Positions 34,906-44,140 of a stretch of DNA of 64,000 nucleotides are shown in pieces. A model generated the notes under the pieces. It saw only the letters and a list, made by a program, of their open reading frames with translations. It did not search any database and was not told where the DNA came from. This stretch comes from Curtobacterium sp. ZW137 (GTDB lineage: Bacteria > Actinomycetota > Actinomycetes > Actinomycetales > Microbacteriaceae). The translations under genes and the position numbers were made by a program. The number at the start of each line of letters is the position of its first letter. The first letter of the stretch is position 1. The DNA lies in the NCBI RefSeq assembly GCF_003762905.1, contig NZ_RJKS01000001.1, positions 992,001 to 1,056,000 on the forward strand. Direction: 5' to 3'.

Positions 34906-36720
34906 GTGGCGAACGACGAGGCAGAGTTCGGGACCGAGATGCGGGGGTACCGCAAGGACGACGTGGACCGCGCTCTGAACGACCTGCGTCGCGAGCTCAT
35001 CAAGTCGAACAACGACCGAGCGGAAGCCGCGAAGGAGATCCGTCTCCTGCAGACCCGTCTCACCGACGTGCAGGCCGAGCTCGACGAAGCCGGCACCCCC
35101 ACCTACAGCGGACTCGGCACACGCCTCGAGTCCACGCTCCGCGTCGCAGAAGAACAGTCCACCCGGCTGATCAGCCAGGCCGACATCGACGCACAGCGCC
35201 TCCGTGCCTCCAGCCGCGCCGAGGCCGACCGCACCGTCCGCGAAGCCACCGAAGAAGCACGCGAGACCCTCGAAGACGCCCGCACCCGCGCGACGAACGA
35301 ACTCGCCCGTGCCCGCGCCGAGTCCGCCGACACCGTCGAGCGCGCCCGCGCCGAAGCCGGCATGCTCACGCAGGACGCCCGGAACGAAGCCGCCGCCATC
35401 CGCGGTGCCGCCGTGACCGAAGCCGCAGAGACCCGCTCGGTCGCGATCCGTGACACGAACGCCCTCCGTGCCGGTGTCGAGCACGAGGTCGCCGAGCTCC
35501 GCGAACTCGCCCAGCGCGAAGCTGCGGACGCCCGGAGCGCCGCCGCGGACCTCGACCGCGAGACCGAGCACCGTCGCAGCGTCTTCGATGCCGACCACGC
35601 CCGACGCGTGGACGACCTCGACCGCGACGAACGCACCCGCCGCGAAGCCCTCGACCGCGAGATCACCGACGGTCGCGCCGCGTGGGAGCACGAGCACGCC
35701 GAGCGCAGCCGCGCCCTCGAGCTCGAGATCGCGACCGGGCGCGCGGACCTCGCCGCAGAGGTCGATGGCCGCCGCGCGGAACTCGACGCCGAACTCGCCG
35801 ACCGCAGCCGACTCCTCGACGAGGAACTCGCCGCCGCCCGCGCCGAGTGGGACCGTGAGCTGGCGTCCGCCCGCACCGCGCTCGCGCAGGAGATCGAAGC
35901 CGCTCGCGCGCAGCTCCGCGTCGACGCCGAGCAGACGGCCGCCGAGAACGAGCGCCTGTCGCAGGAGACCGCGGATCGGATCGCCCGCGAGACCGAGGAG
36001 CACCGCAGCCGCATCGAGCGGGAGCGCGCCGAGGCCCTCGCCGCCGCCGAACGCGCAGCACAGGACCACGACGCCGAGCTCGCCGCCCGGCGGGAGCGCG
36101 AGCACGCCGAGGTCGACACCGAGATCGCCGACCGCCGCAGCACCGAACTCGGCACCCTCGAAGCCGAGCGCACCGCCCTCCGTCAGGAGATCGACACCGC
36201 GCGCGCCGACCTCGCCAAGGAACGCGACGAGGTCCGCGCCGAGATCGCCCGGGAGCGTGACGAAGCCCGCACGACGCTCGAGTCCGAGCTCGCCGGTCGC
36301 CGCGACGATGCCGAGCAGGACTACCTGCAGAAGCACCACGAGACGGTCACCGAGACGCAGAAGTACCTGGACGAGGCGAACCTGCAGCTCGCGGAGGCCA
36401 CCCGCCGCGCGACCGAGGCCCGGGAGCGTGCGGAGCGCCTGCAGCAAGAGGCGAACGACCTCGAGCGCACCGGCACCGCTGACGCTGAGGAGCACGCGCG
36501 CACCGTCCTGCACGAGGCGAACGAGCGCGCGCACCGCATCGTCGCCGAAGCCGAGGAGCGCACGGCAGAGCAGATCGCCGAGGCGGAGGACCGCCTCGCC
36601 GCGATCCGCACCGAGCGCGAAGCCGTCGCTGGGTACCTCGAGAACCTCCGGGGCGTGCTGTCGCATGCCGCAGGGGTCGTCGACGACTCCCCGGCCGGGG
36701 TGGACGCCACCAACTCCTGA
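34906..36720 (+). CDS. DivIVA-domain long coiled-coil protein
   Basis: 604 residues. The N terminus has a DivIVA-type motif (MRGYRKDDVDRALNDLRREL) and nearly all of the rest is charged heptad-rich helix (Arg, Glu, Ala, Asp), predicting a very long coiled coil, with a short non-helical tail. This suggests a cytoskeletal or polarity role like Scy/FilP/Wag31 relatives in Actinobacteria; that is inference. GTG 34906 follows GGAGGAGCAGCGGGAG. A -10-like TACACT lies about 50 bases upstream. The 677-codon frame on the opposite strand is a codon-bias shadow. Confidence 0.82.
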   Translation: MANDEAEFGTEMRGYRKDDVDRALNDLRRELIKSNNDRAEAAKEIRLLQTRLTDVQAELDEAGTPTYSGLGTRLESTLRVAEEQSTRLISQADIDAQRLRASSRAEADRTVREATEEARETLEDARTRATNELARARAESADTVERARAEAGMLTQDARNEAAAIRGAAVTEAAETRSVAIRDTNALRAGVEHEVAELRELAQREAADARSAAADLDRETEHRRSVFDADHARRVDDLDRDERTRREALDREITDGRAAWEHEHAERSRALELEIATGRADLAAEVDGRRAELDAELADRSRLLDEELAAARAEWDRELASARTALAQEIEAARAQLRVDAEQTAAENERLSQETADRIARETEEHRSRIERERAEALAAAERAAQDHDAELAARREREHAEVDTEIADRRSTELGTLEAERTALRQEIDTARADLAKERDEVRAEIARERDEARTTLESELAGRRDDAEQDYLQKHHETVTETQKYLDEANLQLAEATRRATEARERAERLQQEANDLERTGTADAEEHARTVLHEANERAHRIVAEAEERTAEQIAEAEDRLAAIRTEREAVAGYLENLRGVLSHAAGVVDDSPAGVDATNS

Positions 36721-36727
36721 GACGGAT

Positions 36728-36762
36728 CCGGTCGGGAGGCCCGTGACGAGCCTCCAGACCGG
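36728..36762. terminator. GC-rich hairpin, dispersed family copy 4
   Basis: CCGGTCGGGAGGC (36728-36740) pairs with GCCTCCAGACCGG (36750-36762) with one mismatch, eight bases after the coiled-coil gene and ahead of the convergent hydrolase gene. Confidence 0.55.
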
Positions 36763-36816
36763 GTCACCGCGCTCAGACGGCCGGTTCCGGGCCCACACGC
36801 GGCCCGGTGCAGGGTC

Positions 36817-37575
36817 TCAGCGGGGCCAGCGGGTCGGCAGCGGTGCGCTGCCCGGGACCACCAGGTCGGCGATCGCGTCGAGCACGATGCGGACGTAGCG
36901 CTCCCCCACCCAGAGGTGCTTCGCACCGGCCACGGGGACGACCCGGACGTTCGGTGCGAGCGCGAAACGCCGGGCGGCCTCCGCCGGCTGCAGGAAGTCG
37001 TCGTGCTCGGGGACCAGCGCCACGACCGGGACCGACACCGCGGCCCAGCGGGCGAGCTCGTCGTCCGTGGTGCGGTGCAGGGGTGGCGACAGCAGGACGA
37101 TCCCGGCAACGGTACCGGCGTCGACGTGCTCGAGCGCGTGCTTGAGGATGACCTCGGTGCCGAAGGACCAGCCGACGAGCCACGGGGTCGGCAATCCGCG
37201 GTCGACGACGTCGGTGACCGCGGCGCGGAGGTCGAAGCCCTCCGAGACCCCCTCACCGAAGGTGCCCTCGGACGTGCCTCGGGGTGAGGACACCGAGCGG
37301 AAGTTGAAGCGGAGCACCGCGATGTCCGCGAGTTCCGGCAGCCGCGCGGCGGCCTTCTTCAGGACGTGCGAGTCCATGAAGCCCTGCGCGGTGGGGAGCG
37401 GGTGCAGCGTGACGATCGTGCCGCGGGCAGGGCGATCGAGCGGCTCGGCGAGCTCCCCGACGAGGGTCAGGTGGTCGTCGGTGATGAGCTCGATGTCGGT
37501 GCGACGGGCCGGCAGGACGGTGGCGGAGCGGATCTCCGTGTCGGGCCCGTCGGTCGGGGTTTCCTCACCGGTCAT
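36817..37575 (-). CDS. alpha/beta hydrolase
   Basis: 252 residues with an alpha/beta hydrolase layout: TIVTLHPLPTAQG oxyanion region, the nucleophile elbow GWSFGT (G-x-S-x-G), and EHDDFLQP and AKHLWVG carrying the probable Asp and His. It resembles the dienelactone-hydrolase/YfhR-like group that lacks a lid. Substrate unknown. Its ATG at 37575 overlaps the stop of the upstream gene (ATGA). Confidence 0.85.
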   Translation of the reverse strand: MTGEETPTDGPDTEIRSATVLPARRTDIELITDDHLTLVGELAEPLDRPARGTIVTLHPLPTAQGFMDSHVLKKAAARLPELADIAVLRFNFRSVSSPRGTSEGTFGEGVSEGFDLRAAVTDVVDRGLPTPWLVGWSFGTEVILKHALEHVDAGTVAGIVLLSPPLHRTTDDELARWAAVSVPVVALVPEHDDFLQPAEAARRFALAPNVRVVPVAGAKHLWVGERYVRIVLDAIADLVVPGSAPLPTRWPR

Positions 37576-37892
37576 GCGGTCCTCCAGCAGTGGGTGTGCC
37601 AGTGGCGGCGGGACGCGAGGTCGGCGGCATCGCCCAGGACCCCGTCGGTGCGCCAGACCACGACGTGCGCGACGCCGGGCAGCACGGCACCGCCGCAGCC
37701 CGGGCAGACGTACTCCTTCTGCGCCGACGCGGCGGAGATCGGCTGCACGGCGTACTCGCGCCCACGACGGACCTCGGTCCGCTTCCACCCGCTCATCAGG
37801 AGGTCGAGGCCGGACTCCTCGGGGTCAGGGGTCGCGACGCGACGATCGTCGACCCGACCACGCGGACGCCGCGGCCGGTTGCTGCGCGGCAT
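37572..37892 (-). CDS. small zinc-ribbon-like protein
   Basis: 106 residues. After a basic N terminus a CPGCGG motif and a C-terminal HWHTHCW motif could coordinate zinc (about residues 65-105). This pattern is common in uncharacterised actinobacterial proteins found beside alpha/beta hydrolases. ATG 37892 chosen; an in-frame extension upstream overlaps the transglycosylase gene end. It is coupled to the hydrolase gene by a four-base overlap. Confidence 0.72.
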   Translation of the reverse strand: MPRSNRPRRPRGRVDDRRVATPDPEESGLDLLMSGWKRTEVRRGREYAVQPISAASAQKEYVCPGCGGAVLPGVAHVVVWRTDGVLGDAADLASRRHWHTHCWRTA

Positions 37893-37905
37893 CCGGAACC
37901 GCCGA

Positions 37906-38874
37906 TCAGTACCAGTTGAAGGACTGGCTGTGACCCCAGGCGCCACACGGGGTGCCGTAGACGCCGGAGATGTAGTTGAGACCCCACGTGATCTGCGTGG
38001 CGGGGTTCGTCTGCCAGTCGGCGCCGGCCGAGGCCATCTTGCTGCCCGGCAGTGCCTGCGGGATGCCGTACGCGCCGCTCGGGTTGTAGGCGTTCACGCG
38101 CCAGCCCGACTCCTTGTTCCACAGGGAGACGAGGCAGTTGTACTGGTCGGTCCCCCAGCCGCGTGCGGTGACGAGCTGGAGTGCGATGGCCTGCGCGCTG
38201 CCCGGGTCGGGGGTCGCTGCGACGGCGGCGATGCTGTTCGACGCGGTGACCGTGGTCTTGGCCGCGGTGCTGTCGGTCGCGGTGTCGGTGTCATCGGTCG
38301 CGGTGACGGCGGGCTTGACGACCTTCGGCGCCGGCTTCGTGATGTCGTAGCCGTCGCGGGTGACGTCGAACGCGGCGTAGGTGCCGTGCGCGGTGTACTG
38401 CTGCGGGACCGCGGGGGCCTTCGTCAGGACGGGCGTGGAGACCGCGGCCTGCGCGACGTCCGCCTGCAGCGGGTTGAAGAGCGAACCGCCGACGAAGCCG
38501 AACACGGCGAAGAAGGAGAGCGCGGGGATCGTGGCGCGCTTGCGCATGAACCCGTTGAGCCCCCGCTCGGAGACCGGCTTGAGGGCCTTCGGCGTGGTGG
38601 TGCGGGCGACGCTCGCGCGGCGCTGCTTCACGATGCGCGGGTCAGCGGGCGTCGCCGGAGCGAGTTCGACCTGCGGACTGACGCGGTTCTCCGCGACGGA
38701 CTTGGGAGCGACGTTCCCGGGTGCCGGCATCGTCGCCGTCGGGTTCGTCTGAGCAACCGAGGTGTCCGCGGTGCGGATTCGGTTCTGTGCCGCGCGGCGT
38801 TCGCTGACCACGGGGTGGTCGAACTGCTGCCGGGTTGCGCGGTCGGATCGAATGTCTGCCGTGTGCCTGCCCAT
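37906..38874 (-). CDS. lytic transglycosylase-like secreted protein
   Basis: 322 residues. A long basic cytoplasmic N terminus (about 110 residues) precedes one membrane helix (IPALSFFAVFGFVGGSLF); the exposed part ends in an SLT-like domain with catalytic Glu in SLWNKESGWRVNAYNPSGAYG followed by IPQALPGSKM. It probably cleaves peptidoglycan at the cell surface. The combination of a long cytoplasmic tail and a short SLT domain is characteristic of Microbacteriaceae-type muramidases, by recollection. Confidence 0.85.
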   Translation of the reverse strand: MGRHTADIRSDRATRQQFDHPVVSERRAAQNRIRTADTSVAQTNPTATMPAPGNVAPKSVAENRVSPQVELAPATPADPRIVKQRRASVARTTTPKALKPVSERGLNGFMRKRATIPALSFFAVFGFVGGSLFNPLQADVAQAAVSTPVLTKAPAVPQQYTAHGTYAAFDVTRDGYDITKPAPKVVKPAVTATDDTDTATDSTAAKTTVTASNSIAAVAATPDPGSAQAIALQLVTARGWGTDQYNCLVSLWNKESGWRVNAYNPSGAYGIPQALPGSKMASAGADWQTNPATQITWGLNYISGVYGTPCGAWGHSQSFNWY

Positions 38875-38963
38875 GAGTCCGTCCAGGATAACGGAACGAT
38901 CACGGAAAGCGAAGCACCGGTGCCCGGCGCGTCGGTTCGCGCGGTCGGCGGCGCGGTTCGGGG

Positions 38964-39512
38964 CTACCGGACCGCGAGCATGACCTCGACGACGGCGTCG
39001 AGGAGGGCGTCCACCTGGGCCTCGCGGTACCCGCCGTGCTTCGGCCGGAACACGATCGAGCGGACCTCGGTGAGGCTGAGCGGCTTGCCTTCACGGAAGT
39101 ACCCGTCGAGCCGCTTGGCGAACGCGTCGACGTCCTTGGGGTGGTACCCCGTCGACAGGAAGTTCACCCGGTGGAAGCGCTGCCCCTCGGGACGTTCGAG
39201 GCGGGCCACCACGTCGGACGCCTTCGTGCGGGCCTCGGCGTACCAGGACTTCTGCCCGACGTCGGCGATCTCGCGCTCGCGCTCCCGGGTGGCGAAGGCG
39301 TCCTCGAGCCGCTCGAGTGCGGCGTCGACGTGCTGCGTCGAGTAGCCGCCCTTCTTCATCGAGAAGGCGGTCGCGCGGATCTTCGCCGCCTCGATGCCGG
39401 GGGCGCTGTCGTTGGCCGTGTAGGCGCTGCGGGCATCCTCGAGGAAACGCTCGACCTCGTCGATGTCGTAACCGAGGACCGAACGGGGAGCTGTCGGGAA
39501 CGTCGTGGGCAC
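38964..39512 (-). CDS. protein with four DivIVA-type repeats
   Basis: 182 residues containing four copies of a G-Y-x4-V-[DE]-x2-L motif: GYDIDEVERFLEDAR, GYSTQHVDAALERLE, GYHPKDVDAFAKRLD and GYREAQVDALLDAV. Each matches the N-terminal DivIVA motif (TIGR DivIVA-repeat type), which binds membranes or polar partners. There is no long coiled coil. Start GTG 39512 used; an in-frame GTG 24 bases earlier is possible. A role in cell division or polarity is inferred. Confidence 0.8.
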   Translation of the reverse strand: MPTTFPTAPRSVLGYDIDEVERFLEDARSAYTANDSAPGIEAAKIRATAFSMKKGGYSTQHVDAALERLEDAFATREREREIADVGQKSWYAEARTKASDVVARLERPEGQRFHRVNFLSTGYHPKDVDAFAKRLDGYFREGKPLSLTEVRSIVFRPKHGGYREAQVDALLDAVVEVMLAVR

Positions 39513-39588
39513 GCCGACATTCTGCCAGCACACTCCCCTGGTGGGAGCTGGACGCGCGGGCAGCGGCTCCGAGGGTCCCGGTCGCGGC

Positions 39589-40587
39589 TCAGTGGTTGAC
39601 GACGAGGTAGAGCAGGTACGCCACTGCCGCGGACGGCAGGATGCTGTCGATCCGGTCGAGCAGCCCACCGTGCCCGGGCAGGAAGGACGAGATGTCCTTG
39701 ATCCCCAGGTCACGCTTGATCATCGACTCGGTGAGGTCGCCGAGCGTCGCGGACCCGGAGATGAGCACACCGAGGACCACGCCCGTCCACCACGGCAGCC
39801 CGAGCATGAGCCAGGCGACCAGGATCCCGACGATGATGCTCGCCGCGACGGAGCCCGCGAAGCCCTCCCAGGTCTTCTTCGGGCTGATCCGGGGGGCCAT
39901 CGGGTGCTTCCCGAAGTTCAGGCCGGTGGCGTAGGCGCCGGTGTCGACCGCGACGACCACGAGGATGAAGCCGACGACCCAGAGCGCACCGTCCTGGAGC
40001 GCGGAGAGCAGCACGACGCAGGCGCCGAGGAGGGTGACGTACGCCTGGACGAACAAGCCGTTCGTCAGGTCACGGAAGACGTTGCCCGCCGACGGCTTCT
40101 GCCGGGCGAACAGGACCTCGACCAGGCGCCACACCGTGATCAGCACGATCCCACCGAGGATGGTGAAGAGCGCTTCGACCTGACCGCCCAGGAACGCCGC
40201 CGGCACCATCGCGATGGCGGTGGCGACGCTCGGGATCCGCGGGACGTCACGGCCGGCGAAGCGCATGGCGCTCGCGAGCTCCCAGACACCGAAGCCGATC
40301 AGGAAGGCGGCGACCACCATGAAGGCGGGCTCCCAGATCAGGAGCGACCCGAGCATCACCACCGCGAACGCCAGGGCGATCGCGATGGCGGCCGGGAGGT
40401 TCCGTCCGGTGCGCGCGGTCAGCGCCTCGTTGCGGGCGTCGAAGGACGCGCGGCGCTGGCGGATCTGCGCCTCGAAGTCCGTCCGAGCGGCGCGGGCCCT
40501 GGCATCGAAATCGTGCCTGAGGCCCTTCGCCGCCGGACGGGGGTCATCTGCTGTGGGGCGGTCAGCGCCCTCGTCACGACGGGGCAT
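39589..40587 (-). CDS. cdsA: phosphatidate cytidylyltransferase (CDP-diacylglycerol synthase)
   Basis: 332 residues. About 60 basic residues precede eight or so membrane helices and the family signature near the C terminus (SGSATLGDLTESMIKRDLGIKD, then LPGHGGLLDRIDS). It makes CDP-diacylglycerol from phosphatidate and CTP in the membrane. Its ATG shares one base with the frr stop (TGATG), so it is coupled to frr, the usual arrangement. Confidence 0.96.
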   Translation of the reverse strand: MPRRDEGADRPTADDPRPAAKGLRHDFDARARAARTDFEAQIRQRRASFDARNEALTARTGRNLPAAIAIALAFAVVMLGSLLIWEPAFMVVAAFLIGFGVWELASAMRFAGRDVPRIPSVATAIAMVPAAFLGGQVEALFTILGGIVLITVWRLVEVLFARQKPSAGNVFRDLTNGLFVQAYVTLLGACVVLLSALQDGALWVVGFILVVVAVDTGAYATGLNFGKHPMAPRISPKKTWEGFAGSVAASIIVGILVAWLMLGLPWWTGVVLGVLISGSATLGDLTESMIKRDLGIKDISSFLPGHGGLLDRIDSILPSAAVAYLLYLVVNH

Positions 40588-41141
40588 CAGACCTCGAGGA
40601 GTTCGGCTTCCTTCTTCTTCAGCGCGTCGTCGATGAGGTCGACGTGCTTCTTCGTGAGGGCCTCGAGGTCCTTGTCGCCGCGGGCGATCTCGTCGTCGGA
40701 GATCTCACCCTTCAGCGCGTCGAGGTCGTCCTTCGCCTTCCGGCGGATGTTGCGGATGACGACCTTGTGGTCTTCGCCCTTGCTCCGGACGAGCTTGACG
40801 AACTCCTTGCGGCGGTCCTGCGTGAGTTCCGGGATCGTCACACGGACGATCTCGCCGTCGTTCGTGGGGCTGGCGCCGAGGTTCGGGAAGGTCGCGATGG
40901 ACCGCTCGATCTCCTTCAGCGCCGTCTTGTCGTACGGCGTCACGATCAGCGTGCGCGCTTCGGGCGTCTGGAGGGACGCGAGCTGCGCGAGCGGCGTCGG
41001 GGACCCGTAGTAGTCGACCGGGATCTTCTGGAAGAGCGCGGCGTTGATGCGGCCGGTCCGGACGGTCGAGAAGTCGTCCTTGGCGACGTCGACGGCCTTG
41101 GCCATCTTCTCGGTGGCTTCGCTCATGACATCACTGATCAC
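40587..41141 (-). CDS. frr: ribosome recycling factor
   Basis: 184 residues, the standard length. Recognised by [30 protein letters not shown] and the three-helix-bundle C terminus. It releases mRNA and tRNA from terminated ribosomes with EF-G. GTG 41141 has AAGGAG seven bases upstream. Confidence 0.98.
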   Translation of the reverse strand: MISDVMSEATEKMAKAVDVAKDDFSTVRTGRINAALFQKIPVDYYGSPTPLAQLASLQTPEARTLIVTPYDKTALKEIERSIATFPNLGASPTNDGEIVRVTIPELTQDRRKEFVKLVRSKGEDHKVVIRNIRRKAKDDLDALKGEISDDEIARGDKDLEALTKKHVDLIDDALKKKEAELLEV

Positions 41142-41187
41142 GGTGGTTCTCCTTCGGTACGTCGTCGAGTCTAGTCAGCCGAGGAGG

Positions 41188-41907
41188 TCAGTTGCTGACC
41201 ACCGTGCCGATGCGCTCACCGCGGATCGCGGCCTGGACGTTGCCCTCGCCCTCCATGCCGAACACGTGCATCGGCATGCCGTTGTCCATGCAGAGCGAGA
41301 ACGCGGTTGCGTCGACGACCTTGAGGCCCTTGAGCAGCGCGTCCTGGTAGGTCACGTGGTGCAGCTTCTCGGCGGTCGGGTCCTTCTTCGGGTCCGCCGA
41401 GTACACGCCGTCGACGCCGTTCTTGGCGACGAGGACCTCGGTGGCACCGATCTCGAGCGCACGCTGTGCGGCGACGGTGTCGGTCGAGAAGTACGGCAGT
41501 CCCGCACCCGCACCGAAGATCACGACGCGGCCCTTCTCGAGGTGTCGCTCCGCGCGCCGCGGGATGTACGGCTCCGCGACCTGGGTCATGCTGATCGCGG
41601 ACTGCACGCGCGTGGCTGCACCGGCCTGCTCGAGGAAGTCCTGCAGCGCGAGGGCGTTCATGACGGTGCCGAGCATGCCCATGTAGTCGGCACGCCCACG
41701 GTCCATGCCGCGCTGGGAGAGCTCGGCGCCGCGGAAGAAGTTCCCGCCGCCGACCACGATGGCGACCTCGACGTCACGCGCGGCGACGGCGATCTCCTTC
41801 GCGATGCTGCCGATCACGTCGGGGTTCACGCCCAGGGAGCCGGCACCGAAGGCCTCTCCGGAGAGCTTCAGCAGGACCCGTCGTCGTCCGGTCTTCTCGT
41901 CGGTCAT
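41188..41907 (-). CDS. pyrH: uridylate kinase (UMP kinase)
   Basis: 239 residues of amino-acid-kinase fold, with [21 protein letters not shown] and [15 protein letters not shown] motifs. It phosphorylates UMP to UDP. It lies in the usual tsf-pyrH-frr-cdsA order, though a terminator separates it from tsf here. Confidence 0.98.
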   Translation of the reverse strand: MTDEKTGRRRVLLKLSGEAFGAGSLGVNPDVIGSIAKEIAVAARDVEVAIVVGGGNFFRGAELSQRGMDRGRADYMGMLGTVMNALALQDFLEQAGAATRVQSAISMTQVAEPYIPRRAERHLEKGRVVIFGAGAGLPYFSTDTVAAQRALEIGATEVLVAKNGVDGVYSADPKKDPTAEKLHHVTYQDALLKGLKVVDATAFSLCMDNGMPMHVFGMEGEGNVQAAIRGERIGTVVSN

Positions 41908-41977
41908 GTGCTCGCCCTTCGTTACGGAGTCTCGTGGAATCTACTAGCGCCCGGGCGGCCGGTGGGCCGCGGGCGCG

Positions 41978-42014
41978 AAAACGGGGCCAGGAACCGATTG
42001 GTTCCTGACCCCGT
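41978..42014 (-). terminator. Rho-independent terminator after tsf
   Basis: On the minus strand a stem of two perfect blocks (ACGGGG and CAGGAACC with complements, one unpaired base on each side) has a four-base loop and is followed by TTTT. It ends the rpsB-tsf transcript before pyrH. Confidence 0.8.
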
Positions 42015-42024
42015 CATGGGTTCG

Positions 42025-42852
42025 TTACGCGCCGACCTTGACGCGGGCGAAGCCCTGGATCGTGATGCCGGCGTTCTCGGCGGCCTTCGCGACGGAGATC
42101 TTGTTGTCCTTCGCGTAGTCCTGGTCGAGGAGCGCGATGCCCTTGATGAAGGCGTTGACGCGACCTTCGACGATCTTCGGGAGGGCGGCCTCCGGCTTGC
42201 CCTCTTCGCGCGTGATCGCCTCGACGGTCGCACGCTCCTTCTCGATCGCCTCGGTCGGGACCTCGTCGCGCGTCAGGTACGACGGGTTCGCGAACGCGAC
42301 GTGCTGCGCGATCGAGCGGGCCTCGGCGGCGTTGTCACCGTCGTAGGCGACGACGACGGCGATCTGCGGCGGCAGGTCCTGGCTCGTCTTGTGCAGGTAG
42401 ATCTCGAACTTCGAGCCCTCGACACGGCGGACCGTGCGGACCTCGAGCTTCTCGCCGAGCGCCGCGGCGCTCTCGTTGACGACGTCGAGCACCGTCTTGC
42501 CGTCGAGGGGGGCCTCGTTCGCCGAGGCGACGTCGGTGGCACCCGCAGCGGCGACCGCGGCGAGGACCTTGTCGGCGAGGGTGGTGAACTTCTCGTTCTT
42601 CGCGACGAAGTCGGTCTCGCTGGCGAGCTCGACGACGGTGGCGGCACCGTTGTCGGCGGTCGCGACGACGACGCCCTCGGAGGTGGCACGGTCATCGCGC
42701 TTGGCGACGGCCTTCGCACCCTTGATGCGGAGCAGCTCGACGGCCTTGTCGTAGTCGCCGTCGGCCTCGACGAGCGCGTTCTTCGCGTCCATCATGCCGG
42801 CCCCGAGGTCCTCGCGGAGCTTCTTCACGTCCTGAGCGGTGAAGTTTGCCAT
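42025..42852 (-). CDS. tsf: elongation factor Ts
   Basis: 275 residues. The N-terminal UBA-like region with LREDLGAGMMDAKNALVEADGD and the core motif ASETDFVAKNEKF are diagnostic. It exchanges GDP for GTP on EF-Tu. ATG 42852. Confidence 0.98.
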   Translation of the reverse strand: MANFTAQDVKKLREDLGAGMMDAKNALVEADGDYDKAVELLRIKGAKAVAKRDDRATSEGVVVATADNGAATVVELASETDFVAKNEKFTTLADKVLAAVAAAGATDVASANEAPLDGKTVLDVVNESAAALGEKLEVRTVRRVEGSKFEIYLHKTSQDLPPQIAVVVAYDGDNAAEARSIAQHVAFANPSYLTRDEVPTEAIEKERATVEAITREEGKPEAALPKIVEGRVNAFIKGIALLDQDYAKDNKISVAKAAENAGITIQGFARVKVGA

Positions 42853-42897
42853 TGAATGGCGTCCTTTCTGGACTATGCGTGTGTGGAGAGCGGAGTC

Positions 42898-42929
42898 GAG
42901 GGCGCCGGGCCGTGTGGCCCGACGCCCTC
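42898..42929 (-). other. strong hairpin between rpsB and tsf
   Basis: A 14-bp stem with one G-U-type mismatch (GAGGGCGCCGGGCC with GGCCCGACGCCCTC) and a four-base loop fills the 83-base rpsB-tsf gap. It lacks a U-tract, so an attenuator or mRNA processing/stability element is more likely than a full terminator. Confidence 0.55.
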
Positions 42930-42935
42930 GGACAC

Positions 42936-43865
42936 TCACTCGGCGGGGGTGGTCTCCGCAGCGGCCTCGGCCTCAGCGGTCGGCTCGGCGTTCTTCGCCT
43001 CGTCGGCGATCGGCTCGCCGATCTCCTTGGCGGCGACCTGCGCGTCAGCGTCGTTCTCTTCGACGGTGCTGCCCTCGGGCGCGGCGTCGGCGGCCGGGGC
43101 CGTCGTCGTCTCGCCACCGAGGAGCTCCTGCTCCCACTCGGCGAGCGGCTCGGCCGCTTCCTCGTCGGAGCCACCGTTGTGGCGGGTCTTGAGGCCCTCG
43201 GCAGCGGCGTCCGCGATGATGCGGGTCAGCAGGCCGACGGAGCGGATCGCGTCGTCGTTCCCCGGGATCGGGTAGTTGATCTCGTCGGGGTCGCAGTTGG
43301 TGTCGAGGATGCCGATGACCGGGATCCCGAGCTTCTGCGCCTCGTCGACGGCGAGGTGCTCCTTCTTGGTGTCGACGATCCAGAGCGCGCTCGGGGTCCG
43401 CGTGAGGTTGCGGATACCACCGAGGGTCTTGTGGAGCTTGTCCAGCTCGCGCTTCTTGATGAGGAGCTCCTTCTTGGTGAAGCCCTTCGTCGTGTCGTCG
43501 AAGTCGATCTCCTCGAGCTCCTTCATGCGCGCGAGGCGCTTGGAGACCGTCTGGAAGTTCGTGAGCAGACCGCCGAGCCAACGCTGGTTGACGTACGGCT
43601 GGCCGACGCGGGTCGCCTGCTCGGCGATGGAGCCCTGCGCCTGCTTCTTGGTGCCCACGAAGAGGATCGTGCCACCGTGCGAGACCGTCTCCTTGACGAA
43701 GTCGTACGCGCGGTCGATGTAGGCCAGCGACTGCTGCAGGTCGATGATGTGGATGCCCGAGCGCTCGGCGAGGATGAAGCGCTTCACCTTCGGGTTCCAC
43801 CGACGGGTCTGGTGTCCGAAGTGGACGCCGCTGTCGAGCAGCTGGCGGATGGTGACGACGGCCAT
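42936..43865 (-). CDS. rpsB: 30S ribosomal protein S2
   Basis: 309 residues: the S2 core ([44 protein letters not shown]) plus an acidic Ala/Glu-rich C-terminal extension of about 65 residues, frequent in Actinobacteria. ATG 43865 has GGAGGA nearby. The 200-base leader upstream (43866-44080) has no gene but contains short stems that could be an S2 autoregulatory leader; I cannot define one. Confidence 0.98.
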   Translation of the reverse strand: MAVVTIRQLLDSGVHFGHQTRRWNPKVKRFILAERSGIHIIDLQQSLAYIDRAYDFVKETVSHGGTILFVGTKKQAQGSIAEQATRVGQPYVNQRWLGGLLTNFQTVSKRLARMKELEEIDFDDTTKGFTKKELLIKKRELDKLHKTLGGIRNLTRTPSALWIVDTKKEHLAVDEAQKLGIPVIGILDTNCDPDEINYPIPGNDDAIRSVGLLTRIIADAAAEGLKTRHNGGSDEEAAEPLAEWEQELLGGETTTAPAADAAPEGSTVEENDADAQVAAKEIGEPIADEAKNAEPTAEAEAAAETTPAE

Positions 43866-44082
43866 GTGCCGTCCTCCTTCTGTGTTTCGGCGCGCAGGCG
43901 TGCTGCGGACCTGTTGCGGTTGTGTCGAACGCGACCGGAGGTCGCGATCCCTGGTGTCCTGGCACACGACCGCCCGCTCGTGAGAGCGGGACCGGTGGTC
44001 GGATGCCGTGCTCGATGACAAGCACTGTGGACACGCGAAGTCAGCGCGCATCAGCGCACTGCTGGAGAAATGCTAACAGAAA

Positions 44083-44119
44083 GGAGGCACGGTGCGGGTC
44101 GGACCCGCACCGTGCCTCC
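44083..44119 (-). terminator. terminator after the sugar transporter
   Basis: A 17-bp perfect stem (GGAGGCACGGTGCGGGT and complement) with a three-base loop, followed on the minus strand by TTTCTG. Confidence 0.75.
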
Positions 44120-44140
44120 AGGCCGGTTCTTCCGGTCTTG

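Noticed and set aside
34765-36798. A 677-codon minus-strand frame opposite the coiled-coil gene
   Set aside because: Gly/Leu/Val repeats mirror the Glu/Arg/Ala codons of the real gene; no start signal or domain.
37366-39345. A 659-codon plus-strand frame over the hydrolase, zinc-ribbon and transglycosylase genes
   Set aside because: It crosses three genes with clear domains and coupled starts on the other strand.
43866-44080. Riboswitch or S2 leader in the rpsB 5' region
   Set aside because: Short stems are present but I cannot match a known leader structure by eye; a covariance-model search would be needed.
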